From Oligoflexia bacterium (GTDB lineage: Bacteria; Bdellovibrionota_C; UBA2361; JBGSMV01), in the NCBI GenBank assembly GCA_019694515.1, contig JAIBBU010000005.1:62001-126000 (forward strand): DNA of 64,000 nt. The letters are read 5' to 3'. This document shows, in pieces, positions 1 through 7,480 of this stretch; the stretch's first letter is position 1; each line of letters opens with the position of its first letter. The notes beneath the pieces are model-generated. The model did not search any database and had not been told where the DNA came from. It worked only from the letters and a program-made list of their open reading frames with translations. Made by a program: the position numbers and the translations under genes.

Positions 1-637
1 GCTCCAGCGCATTCTTAGCTTCTAGCCACTGCGGTCCAATATCATCGGGACCTACCAGCACCATGCCCACAATTGGGCCATCTTGAGCGTCGGCCTTAAT
101 CCCATCGATTAAAGCGGTGAAAGCCTCTCCATTTGGATAAGAGGCCCGCCCATCCGCCGATACAAACAATCGGGCGACGCGCGCTAAATGAGGAAGATTG
201 AGAAGCGATTCGGGAATCTCTTCTCGATTTGGAAATTGATCTGGATCCGTGAAGAGCAGACCCCAACCGATAATCGGATAGCGCCCTGGAACCTGCGGAT
301 CTTCGACAGTGGATCTCAAAATTCGGGAGCTCGATGAAGATGCGGTGAGAAACCCAACTAGCTTCTCCACGTCATCAAGCGGGATACCAGGGCTGTGTTG
401 ATTCAGCTCCTGCATCACCGCTCGATCGAGATCGATTATCTCTCTTAAAGTCCGAATCTGATCGCGCTCAGCCGCAGCGAGTTCTTCTAAGGGGCGCTGA
501 TAGAGCTCTTCGATCGAACGTCCCGCCAAGTTGGAGAAAGTGAGTCTCTCGGTCGCAGCAGCACCCAGCTCCAAGCGCCCTAGGGGCGCACCTGGTAATA
601 ACGATCGGTTGGGCCCCGCAGGGGTTAAATCACTCAC
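1..637 (-). CDS. Partial protein of unknown function (3' end outside window)
   Basis: The minus strand is open from a GTG at 635-637 to the window edge, giving 212 codons without a stop. The GTG is preceded by a good ribosome binding site (AAGGAA, complement of 646-651) with 8 nt spacing; an in-frame stop lies further upstream, so the start is well bounded. The visible protein is charged and helical in its first half (LAAAERDQIRTLREIIDLD) and mixed alpha/beta in the second half (VARLFVSADGR, IVGMVLVGPDDIG). There is no signal peptide or membrane segment in the visible part. I do not recognise the family. It diverges from the MarR-like gene, and its ribosome binding site overlaps the -35 box of that gene's promoter. 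Confidence 0.65.
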   Translation of the reverse strand, partial: MSDLTPAGPNRSLLPGAPLGRLELGAAATERLTFSNLAGRSIEELYQRPLEELAAAERDQIRTLREIIDLDRAVMQELNQHSPGIPLDDVEKLVGFLTASSSSSRILRSTVEDPQVPGRYPIIGWGLLFTDPDQFPNREEIPESLLNLPHLARVARLFVSADGRASYPNGEAFTALIDGIKADAQDGPIVGMVLVGPDDIGPQWLEAKNALE

Positions 638-649
638 CGCCCTAGTTCC

Positions 650-679
650 TTGCAATTCCGAAAAGGACCCCGTTATAAT
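650..679 (+). promoter_or_regulatory. Sigma70-type promoter of the tandem MarR gene
   Basis: TTGCAA (650-655) and a perfect TATAAT (674-679) are separated by 18 bp. The predicted start of transcription is near 686, about 36 nt before the ATG at 723. The -35 box overlaps the ribosome binding site of the divergent gene, so the two genes may interfere with each other. Confidence 0.65.
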
Positions 680-722
680 TCATGCTATAAGCACCAAATT
701 TTACTTTTTTCATGCAAATCAC

Positions 723-1907
723 ATGACTTCCAAATCACTCTCAGTTGCGGCCGCGGTATGGGAAGGCATCCTCAAACTTCAGCGTAAGACTCGACTACTG
801 GCGGTGATCGAAGGGCTCGCTCCGGGGGAGGCCGGCCCTGGACTAAGCTACAACGAAGGCTTGTTGCTTCACATCCTTCAAACTACCCCTAATAAGAATG
901 TAAAGGAGATCTCGGAACTACTCCACCTGGAGCGGAGCTGGGTCTCACGCTTGGTGCAGGGGCTGGAGAAACGGGGCCTTCTACGGGCGCGGCCATCTAG
1001 CGAGGACAAAAGAAACAAGCTTCTGACTATTACCGCTAAGGGGGAGAGCGCGATTGTGGCTTTAAGCGCCTTCCGATTACGTGTCATGGACCAGGCCCTT
1101 GCGGACCTTTCTTCTAAGGAACGTCAGGAGCTGGCCAAACTGACCGAGGTCCTTGCGGATGGCTTCAAGGCTCCCAGATTGTTTTCCGAGCTGGGAGGAG
1201 ATCCCGTAGATGCTGAATTAGCTCGGCTTAGCTGGGAGATCGGAGTGTTGGGTGACGATTATATGCATAGCGGCATGAACGTCACGCAGTATCAGATCTT
1301 GTGGATGCTAGGATGTTATCAAGAACGCTTCGTGTCGGCTTCGGAGCTGCATCAATATCTGCCCTTTGATATGAGCACCGTTTCCCGAACATTGGTCGCG
1401 TTTGAGGAAGAGGGGTTAGTTGAACGTGAAAAGTTAGGTCGTGACCGCCGCGCTAACTCGGTGACTCTGGAGCGTAAAGGCCAACAAAAACTCAGAGCCA
1501 ATCTGGAGTGTGCCGCAGAAAATATCGCGCGCGCTTCTAACGGGCAGCCCGGCATGTTGGAGCGCCTGGCTGAATTGCTGAATCGTGCGACACAGGTCAC
1601 GCCGGAGCGCCATAGGGACCGCATTAAGACGCTCGAGCTATACCCAGCTGAAGCAGGCGAAATGCTGAAAGATTTCGAGGCCTATTGTACAAACAAATTG
1701 GGCCGTACACCGATCGGGCCTTCCAAACGCGGTTCACGCAAACAACGCTTCGCCCTATGCCAGGACCGCCAGCTGATGGGAGTACTGGAGATCGAGCGCG
1801 CCGAGGAGAGCGGTACGATCAGCAGCTTTTTAATGGCGGGAGAGATGCTTCCCGAACGGGAGTGCGCCAAGGTTCTCAAGAACTTTTTTAAGCCCGAAGC
1901 GGAATAG
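723..1907 (+). CDS. Tandem MarR-type transcriptional regulator
   Basis: A 394-residue protein with two MarR-like winged helix-turn-helix domains in one chain. In the first, the recognition helix region is near residues 60-85 (ISELLHLERSWVSRLVQGL) and the wing near 92-104 has the Asp-x-Arg signature (EDKRNKLLTIT). In the second, the helix is near 205-228 (DMSTVSRTLVAFEEEGL) and the wing near 239-253 reads GRDRRANSVTLERKG. A further domain of about 100 residues at the C-terminus is unassigned. Most MarR proteins are about 140-180 residues and act as homodimers, so this could be a covalent pseudo-dimer. I chose ATG 723 because it follows the promoter at 650-679; the longer open frame from 531 would begin upstream of that promoter. 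It precedes MIP18 and acyl-CoA dehydrogenase genes. Confidence 0.8.
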   Translation: MTSKSLSVAAAVWEGILKLQRKTRLLAVIEGLAPGEAGPGLSYNEGLLLHILQTTPNKNVKEISELLHLERSWVSRLVQGLEKRGLLRARPSSEDKRNKLLTITAKGESAIVALSAFRLRVMDQALADLSSKERQELAKLTEVLADGFKAPRLFSELGGDPVDAELARLSWEIGVLGDDYMHSGMNVTQYQILWMLGCYQERFVSASELHQYLPFDMSTVSRTLVAFEEEGLVEREKLGRDRRANSVTLERKGQQKLRANLECAAENIARASNGQPGMLERLAELLNRATQVTPERHRDRIKTLELYPAEAGEMLKDFEAYCTNKLGRTPIGPSKRGSRKQRFALCQDRQLMGVLEIERAEESGTISSFLMAGEMLPERECAKVLKNFFKPEAE

Positions 1908-1946
1908 CGCTCTTCCGGGAGGGCGAGCTTTTCAAGCCTGTTTACC

Positions 1947-1963
1947 AGCAGGCTATTCCTGCT
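1947..1963. promoter_or_regulatory. Perfect inverted repeat between MarR and MIP18 genes
   Basis: AGCAGG (1947-1952) and CCTGCT (1958-1963) form a perfect 6-bp inverted repeat around CTATT. It lies in the 68-nt gap between the regulator and the MIP18 gene. It could be an operator or a weak attenuator; there is no T-tract behind it. Confidence 0.35.
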
Positions 1964-1975
1964 AGACTGAGTTAG

Positions 1976-2275
1976 ATGATGCCAACACGTGACCAAATTA
2001 TTGAAGTGCTGAAAACGGTGGAAGACCCCGAGCTTTTCCTCGATATCTGGTTCCTTGGCTTAATATATAATATCGATATCGACCCCATAGCGCATAAAGT
2101 CACCATTGAGATGACCTTTACATCCGCGATGTGCCCCGCCGGACCGATGCTTAAGGAAGAGGTGCAAACCAAGGTCAAATCACTGGAAGGGGTGGAGCAG
2201 GCCGAAGTTAAGATCACATTCAGCCCACCCTGGGAACCAAGTGAGGATGTAAAGGCAACTTTAGGATTGATTTGA
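1976..2275 (+). CDS. MIP18/DUF59 family Fe-S assembly protein (SufT/PaaD-like)
   Basis: A 99-residue protein made only of a MIP18 (DUF59) domain. It begins with the helix IIEVLKTVEDPELFLDI, followed by the strand GLIYNIDID, and carries the conserved single Cys in the loop MCPAGPM near residue 49. Family members help assemble or transfer iron-sulfur clusters; PaaD of the phenylacetate pathway shares the domain. The stop overlaps the ATG of the next gene by one base (TGATG), so the two are probably co-translated. ATG codons at 1976 and 1979 are both possible starts. The partner protein is unknown. Confidence 0.8.
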   Translation: MMPTRDQIIEVLKTVEDPELFLDIWFLGLIYNIDIDPIAHKVTIEMTFTSAMCPAGPMLKEEVQTKVKSLEGVEQAEVKITFSPPWEPSEDVKATLGLI

Positions 2276-3321
2276 TGGCCTTCGAACTGTCACAGGACCA
2301 GCGCGCCCTCGCTGATTTGCTGGTCAAATTCTGCTCTACCGAGCTCACCTCGGAGTATATCCGAAAGCGTTTCGAATCGGACCAGATTACAGATCAGAAA
2401 TTACGTACCAAGCTCGCGGAGCTGGGAATTTTCGAGTTATTCGATCAGTTTCCACCTGTAGCATCGGCTCTAATGGATCTGGGAATTGTCGCAGGCTGCT
2501 GCGGATTCAGTTTAATGCCTGAGAGTTTGATCGAGAACCTATTCGCTGGACCTTTTTTGGCGAGCTGTCTTTTAGGCGAGCCAGAGCGCGCGAAGCTAGC
2601 TGACTTTGTGCAGCTCCAGGAACTCTGCCGGGGTAGTTTGTTGGGTACGGTCGGAGCTGCGGTTGTCAGCAAGAATGCGGACGCAGAGCTGCGGCTTGTA
2701 CCGCAGGCGGGACAAGCTCGGTATCTGCTACTACTGAATGATGCCGGGGCGCAGGTAGTGACACTGGTAGATCTGAAGAGTCCTGGAGTGACATTGGCAC
2801 CCGAGCAGGTGCTGGATCGAACGTTGCGACGCAGTAGGATTAGCCTGCAGGGAGTACGTGGACTTGACCTGAAGTGTCGCAGCAATCCATTTCGGGCCTT
2901 TGCTTTTCTCAAAGCCTGCGAGAGCATTGGAGCCGCCCGGCGTGCGGTCGAGATGACGGCCGCGTATGTGAAAGAACGCCGGCAATTCGACTCCCCAATC
3001 GGCGCTTTTCAGGCGGTGCAACACCGCCTGGCGGATATGTATCTCAAGCTTGAGGCCCTGCAAGCCCTAAGTCGCTTTGCCGGGTGGGCGCATGGTAATT
3101 CCATAGAGCAATTTGATTTATCTGCTGCGGCGCTGATTGCACAAACGGCCGAACATACACCCTGGATCCTGGAGTCGGCGATTCAGTTGCACGGGGGCAT
3201 CGGCTTTACCTGGGAGTATGATCTGCATTTGTTACTCAGGCGGGTTCAAACCAACAGCGCGCTATATGGTCCCCCCGCCGACAATAACGAACACCTAATT
3301 GAATTGGCACGCAACCAATAA
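2275..3321 (+). CDS. Acyl-CoA dehydrogenase family protein
   Basis: A 348-residue flavoprotein of the acyl-CoA dehydrogenase family, expected to form a 2,3-enoyl-CoA with FAD as cofactor. The C-terminal four-helix domain is clear: GAARRAVEMTAAYVKERRQF near residues 222-241, FQAVQHRLADMYLKLEAL, and QLHGGIGFTWEYDLHLLLRR near residues 304-323. The Glu of GFTWEYD sits where the catalytic base of medium-chain dehydrogenases lies. The N-terminal helical domain is short and divergent. At about 350 residues it is slightly smaller than the usual 380, as in the CaiA/FadE subgroups. It starts inside the stop of the MIP18 gene. The substrate is unknown. Confidence 0.85.
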   Translation: MAFELSQDQRALADLLVKFCSTELTSEYIRKRFESDQITDQKLRTKLAELGIFELFDQFPPVASALMDLGIVAGCCGFSLMPESLIENLFAGPFLASCLLGEPERAKLADFVQLQELCRGSLLGTVGAAVVSKNADAELRLVPQAGQARYLLLLNDAGAQVVTLVDLKSPGVTLAPEQVLDRTLRRSRISLQGVRGLDLKCRSNPFRAFAFLKACESIGAARRAVEMTAAYVKERRQFDSPIGAFQAVQHRLADMYLKLEALQALSRFAGWAHGNSIEQFDLSAAALIAQTAEHTPWILESAIQLHGGIGFTWEYDLHLLLRRVQTNSALYGPPADNNEHLIELARNQ

Positions 3322-3493
3322 AAAGAGCAGTAGTTTGCAGATGTGCTCAAGACTGCCAGTGCTATCGTTCTAAGCCTCGTGCGGATCACCTGCTCGCACA
3401 ATGCTTCTAGCTGAACATCGGGCGATGATCGCTGGCCTCAAATTGCGCGGAAAATTCTCCCAACACTATCAGCACAGCGTACCTTACGACTTA

Positions 3494-3714
3494 ATGGTAG
3501 GGTTTGTTTCGTCGCCCCAGAGCGGGCTCCTCGCAATGACGGAGATAGCATGCAGTCCTGTCATTGCGAGCGGAGCGAAGCAAACCCTAACGCTGAGGCA
3601 CGCTTTACCCTACCCAGTAATGAGTTGAAGAGAGATCCCTCACTCCCCCATCGCTGGGTATTTGCACTGTGAGGCAAAATGGTAGGGATCGCTTCGCTTC
3701 GCTCGCAATGACGG
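3494..3714. repeat. Cluster of GC-rich palindromic repeats (REP-like)
   Basis: The 432-bp gene-free stretch 3322-3753 holds three related units. CTCGCAATGAC (3530-3540) is the exact reverse complement of GTCATTGCGAG (3560-3570). Outer arms TAGGGTTTG (3498-3506) and CAAACCCTA (3581-3589) extend the palindrome. A third copy (about 3684-3714) carries GGGATCGCTTCGCTTCG then CTCGCAATGACGG. The motif TCATTGCGAGCGAAGCGAAGC is, to my knowledge, a recurring intergenic element in many bacterial genomes. I see no gene here. Confidence 0.75.
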
Positions 3715-3753
3715 AAGGGTAAACTCAGCTCACCATGACAGATACTTTGAGTT

Positions 3754-4314
3754 CTAACTCTCCAGCAGCTCGCAAAAAATGTGCACTAGGGTAATGTGAC
3801 ATTCCTGAATGCGCTCCGTCTCCGAGGCAGGCACAATAATAGCGAGATCGGATTGGTTCTTGAGTTCGCCACCATCCTTGCCCAAAAGGCCCAGGCGAAA
3901 AGTGCCCAGTTTCCCGGCAGCCTTAAAGGCATTAATCACATTCTTAGAGGCCCCGGAGGTTGAAAATCCGACTAAGGTATCACCCGGTCTGCAAAAGGTC
4001 TCAACTTGGCGCTGAAAACCCGTCTCGAAATCGTAGTCATTCGCCCAGCAGCTCATGGTCGCGGGATCTAATAGATGCATCGCACGCATCCCAGGACGCT
4101 CGCGTTTGAAGCGTGCGACCAGCTCCTCGACAAAATGCATCGCATCGCATGCCGAGCCGCCGTTTCCACAGGTATAAACTGTCCCACCGCTTTTCACCGT
4201 CTTGAGCAGCTGCTCAGCGGCTTGTTGGATTTTATCCAGAAGGTGCGGCGCGCCTGCAATTTGGGTTTTGATCTCTGCCGATCGCAGCAGCATGGTCTTG
4301 ATTCGACTTTGCAT
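3754..4314 (-). CDS. gmhA: Phosphoheptose isomerase (SIS domain)
   Basis: A 186-residue single SIS-domain protein that should convert sedoheptulose 7-phosphate to D-glycero-D-manno-heptose 7-phosphate for the LPS inner core. Signatures are TCGNGGSACDAMHFVEEL near residues 47-64 (phosphate loop and catalytic region), LVGFSTSGASKNVINAF and the C-terminal ECHITLVHIFCELLE. The length matches GmhA; the homologous DiaA initiator regulator is the main alternative, but the RFKRERPG stretch following the first motif favours GmhA. The ATG at 4312-4314 is preceded by GGAA; an in-frame GTG lies immediately upstream. No other heptose or LPS gene adjoins it. Confidence 0.88.
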   Translation of the reverse strand: MQSRIKTMLLRSAEIKTQIAGAPHLLDKIQQAAEQLLKTVKSGGTVYTCGNGGSACDAMHFVEELVARFKRERPGMRAMHLLDPATMSCWANDYDFETGFQRQVETFCRPGDTLVGFSTSGASKNVINAFKAAGKLGTFRLGLLGKDGGELKNQSDLAIIVPASETERIQECHITLVHIFCELLES

Positions 4315-4354
4315 CACACTGTTTCCGGGATGATTAGCACTAATACGCTGGACT

Positions 4355-6001
4355 TTAGGCGATCACCGAGTTCTTCACAAGTTCTCTATACCATTGCGGA
4401 AGCAGAGGTTCTGAATCGACGGTTTTAGCCCCCAAATGTTTAGCGATGAAGCCCCCTTCTTCTAGCTTCTTTTGTAGTTGAGGCAAGCGCTCCGAAACAA
4501 ATGCCGCAGCATCTCCGTCGCCGAGGCCGATGTTAATGTATAGTTCACCGCCATGATTGCGCAGATCCAGCTGAACCTGGCCCATGGCCGGAAGGGGCAG
4601 CCGGACGCTAACCTGGTCCGCGCCATGCTGTTTATCCCTGCGCTTCTTCTCTTCTTCGTCTTCGATCCGAATTTTTGATGCCAGCACCTCCCAGGCTCCG
4701 AAGCAACCTTGGTGGATGGAGGGAATCAGATGATATTGGGGCTGACCAATTGACTGCATCAGTGGATTTAGCTGCGCCAGCGCTTCCTTGGCTCCGTGAA
4801 GCTGCTCCATGTTGCGCAGTATCGCATGCGCCTCCGTTTTCGATTCAATCTCGGTCTCGCTTCCCGCATATTGTTTGCGCAGATTTTCAACCAGCTGCTT
4901 AGCTTTAGTCAGCGCTTCTTTGGGATCTTTTTCCGGAGTATGAAGATCATGCAGCTGCTTAAGTTCTACAACCACGGCCCGCACAAGCTCCGCGAAGGTT
5001 TTATCATCGCCCGCCTTGGCACTGAGCTGTTCCTCCGGTAGGAATGCTGAAAGGGTCTTGATTAGAATCAGGATTGGGTGCTCGGGTGATTCCGGAGTTC
5101 GGAGCGCGGCACTCAAAACCTTAAGCGCTCTTGCGTCCGACGTTTCAAGCGCCATTAACGAAGCCTCAGTGTAAATCTGGAGGTCCTTAACGCTGGGCTG
5201 TAGCGCGCGTGTTTCCGTTGACTGCTTCGAGGAGCTGGCAGACATTGACTTGGGTAGTGCAGCGGTGTCGGCATCAGGCGAGTCGATCGCCGCGCCAATG
5301 TACTCCTCAAGCGCACGCAAAAATCGCACTCTGGGCTGCTGCTGTACGGTCTGCTCTGCGCTCTTCAGCTCAAAGCGAATGATGTCACGTAATCTCTCAG
5401 GGACCGGGAGCGCCGCATGCTTGATCGCGCTTTCGAGTTTTTGCGGGCTGACAAAGGTGTGGTCGCTCAGTATGAAACTTTCGTCAATGAGCTGACGCAG
5501 CGCTGTTTCCAATTTATGCATTATCGGAGGACTGGCGGTATTAGCAGGGGCGGGGGGAGCAGCAGTGCGGCTCTCCGCCAGCTTGGCAAACTGGGGCGGC
5601 AGGTTTTCGAGCGCCGGGGGAGTCGTTAGAAGATCGGTCGGTGAGAGCTCTGGCAACACGGCTTTAATGATGGCCTGGAAGAGCTTGCTTTCGAGATCGC
5701 GGGATCTACCGGCGATCGCCGGTGCGCCGTGTTCCAGCAGTTTCAATAGCAGCATCTCGTTATGTTCGAGCACCTCGACGGTGATACGCTCGCCGGTCTT
5801 TACGTTGGGCGGAAGTGCGGCTGAAAAGAACTGTCCGGCTAGATTCAGACTAGGATTACCATGCGGGTCGGTTGCCACGAGCAGGTCCAAGATCGTACCG
5901 ACCGGGAGAATCTGCCGTAAACGCTCGATCCCGCCGACGGCCTGTGCGGGAACCGTCTGGGGCAGGGCAATTACGCCGGTTAGGGGTAGCTGGAATGACA
6001 T
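4355..6001 (-). CDS. FliK-like (flagellar hook-length control type) protein
   Basis: A 548-residue soluble protein. The C-terminal 90 residues fit the FliK C-terminal pattern: VRLPLPAMGQVQLDLRNHGG, then IGLGDGDAAAFVSERLPQLQKKLEEGGF. The middle is Ala, Glu, Lys and Pro rich and helical, as in FliK molecular rulers. The N-terminus (TGVIALPQTVPAQAVGGIERL) lacks a signal peptide. FliK sets flagellar hook length and is exported by the flagellar type III apparatus. No flagellar operon lies nearby, so the real role could differ; many orphan FliK-C proteins are annotated only by this domain. The gene is transcribed towards gmhA. Confidence 0.55.
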   Translation of the reverse strand: MSFQLPLTGVIALPQTVPAQAVGGIERLRQILPVGTILDLLVATDPHGNPSLNLAGQFFSAALPPNVKTGERITVEVLEHNEMLLLKLLEHGAPAIAGRSRDLESKLFQAIIKAVLPELSPTDLLTTPPALENLPPQFAKLAESRTAAPPAPANTASPPIMHKLETALRQLIDESFILSDHTFVSPQKLESAIKHAALPVPERLRDIIRFELKSAEQTVQQQPRVRFLRALEEYIGAAIDSPDADTAALPKSMSASSSKQSTETRALQPSVKDLQIYTEASLMALETSDARALKVLSAALRTPESPEHPILILIKTLSAFLPEEQLSAKAGDDKTFAELVRAVVVELKQLHDLHTPEKDPKEALTKAKQLVENLRKQYAGSETEIESKTEAHAILRNMEQLHGAKEALAQLNPLMQSIGQPQYHLIPSIHQGCFGAWEVLASKIRIEDEEEKKRRDKQHGADQVSVRLPLPAMGQVQLDLRNHGGELYINIGLGDGDAAAFVSERLPQLQKKLEEGGFIAKHLGAKTVDSEPLLPQWYRELVKNSVIA

Positions 6002-6127
6002 CCTGGAAACAGCCTCAAATCAAATCTGCCGGTGATGCTTTCGGGAATCGCTCTATTCCCTCTATTCTGTTATCGTCAGCCTCAACGTTTTTTTTGAGCA
6101 GCATCTTAATCGAAAAAGGCACTGAAC

Positions 6128-6547
6128 ATGGCGATTTCACTGACTTTACATATCGTTGGCATCACGCTCTGGTTTGGCGGGCTAATTATTTTGAGCTCTA
6201 TGATGCGTCGGGTGAAAAGTATGTCTACCGAGGCTGGATCCGAACTCAGCGCTGTCTTTTCCCGCGCGCTCAGAGCCTTCGTCTTCGGCGGTTGTGTTTT
6301 AACCGTATGCACTGGCTTATTTCAGCTCGTGCACGGCGGGGTAGGAATGTATTTTTCGCAGGGTTGGTTCCACAGCAAACTTACCCTGGCAATAGTGGCG
6401 GTCGTGATCACGGTCATGCTCAGTCTAGAAATAAAACGGCTGTCGGACCGTTCGCGAGCCGGTCGATTGTTGATTTTGCATGCTGCCAGCGGCGCAATCT
6501 TGATTGCAGCTGTTGGCCTCACGATCTTTCACCGCCTGTTTGTTTAG
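6128..6547 (+). CDS. Four-TM CopD/HemJ-like membrane protein
   Basis: A 139-residue integral membrane protein with four predicted segments, near residues 3-23, 48-68, 83-103 and 115-136. The start LHIVGITLWFGGLIIL has the His and Trp seen at the beginning of CopD- and HemJ-type proteins, and GWFHSKLTLAIVAVV has the conserved His and Lys of the third helix. HemJ is a protoporphyrinogen oxidase and CopD is linked to copper uptake; I cannot tell which applies. The stop is only 12 nt before sppA, so the two are likely co-transcribed. Confidence 0.65.
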   Translation: MAISLTLHIVGITLWFGGLIILSSMMRRVKSMSTEAGSELSAVFSRALRAFVFGGCVLTVCTGLFQLVHGGVGMYFSQGWFHSKLTLAIVAVVITVMLSLEIKRLSDRSRAGRLLILHAASGAILIAAVGLTIFHRLFV

Positions 6548-6559
6548 GAATGGAATCAC

Positions 6560-7465
6560 ATGCGCGCTTATTTTTTATGGCTGGCCAAATTCATTACGAT
6601 TGTAGTTTTACTGGTGGTCGTACTGCCGCTGCTGCTCAGCGCGATCGCTGCAGTTGTCGATAACACTTCCGATAGCGGAAGTTCGCATTTAAGTGTGGCG
6701 GTAATCGAAATGAATGGCATGATTACCGACTCTAAAGAGACGCTCGAGCAGCTGCATAAGCAAATCAGCAACGACAAAGTTAAGGGTATTGTCCTGCGCG
6801 TAGACTCGCCGGGCGGCGCGGTAGGGCCATCGCAGGAGATTTTTTCTGCAGTACAGCGCCTAAAAAAAGAGAAGCCGATCGTCGTTTCGATGGGCAGCGT
6901 GGCCGCTTCGGGCGGATTATATGTCTCGTTAGCAGCCTCGAAGATTTATTGTCAGCCGGGCACAATCACTGGATCCATCGGTGTAATTTTGCAGGTGCCT
7001 AACTTCACCAAGATTGCTTCACAGGTCGGCGTGGAAATGGTCACGGTAAAGAGTGGGAAACTGAAAGATGTGGGAAATACTTTCAGGCCGATGACCGATG
7101 AGGAAAGGGAATTTTTACAGGGCACGGTCAACGAAAGCTACACTGCCTTCGTTCAAGCAGTGGTGGACGGCAGAGGGATTCCTCGCGAGAAGGTGCTGCA
7201 ATTTGCGGACGGGCGGATCATACTTGGCTCCAAAGCGGTGGAGCTGGGGCTGGTGGATGGATTTGGCGATGTATACGACGCCGCACGGACAGTATTTGAA
7301 CTTGCCGGCACTCCACTCAAAGAGACCGAGCATCCCAAACTTATCTATCCCGCCGAGAAGTTCGCGGAGGTCAAAAGACTTCTCGGAACGGTCAGTTCGA
7401 TCGGTTCAATGCTCTCGGAAGCATCACATGCCAGCGCTCCCCGGATGCAATATTTAATGAATTAA
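6560..7465 (+). CDS. sppA: Signal peptide peptidase SppA, 36-kDa type (S49)
   Basis: A 301-residue membrane-anchored serine protease that degrades cleaved signal peptides. An N-terminal membrane anchor (about 9-33) precedes one S49 domain. The catalytic Ser is in GSVAASGGLYVS (about S117) and the Lys in KSGKLKDVG (about K169); a spacing of 52 agrees with the Ser/Lys dyad of Bacillus SppA. The substrate strand VKGIVLRVDSPGGAVGPS and GTITGSIGV are typical. The length fits the short, single-domain type found in Gram-positives, archaea and many Gram-negatives. The gene converges on the histidine kinase gene with a 15-bp gap. Confidence 0.9.
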   Translation: MRAYFLWLAKFITIVVLLVVVLPLLLSAIAAVVDNTSDSGSSHLSVAVIEMNGMITDSKETLEQLHKQISNDKVKGIVLRVDSPGGAVGPSQEIFSAVQRLKKEKPIVVSMGSVAASGGLYVSLAASKIYCQPGTITGSIGVILQVPNFTKIASQVGVEMVTVKSGKLKDVGNTFRPMTDEEREFLQGTVNESYTAFVQAVVDGRGIPREKVLQFADGRIILGSKAVELGLVDGFGDVYDAARTVFELAGTPLKETEHPKLIYPAEKFAEVKRLLGTVSSIGSMLSEASHASAPRMQYLMN

Positions 7466-7480
7466 AGCGTGACTGGCGCT

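Noticed and set aside
531-722. Upstream extension of the MarR gene to ATG 531
   Set aside because: It would begin upstream of the promoter at 650-679 and run over the start region of the divergent gene, so the RNA from that promoter could not encode it.
3401-3628. 75-codon plus-strand frame in the repeat stretch
   Set aside because: It runs through the palindromic repeats, has no ribosome binding site and no protein-like composition.
5872-6663. 263-codon plus-strand frame overlapping the FliK-like start and the CopD/HemJ-like gene
   Set aside because: It is Arg-rich and overlaps two better-supported genes; its composition is typical of a shadow frame.
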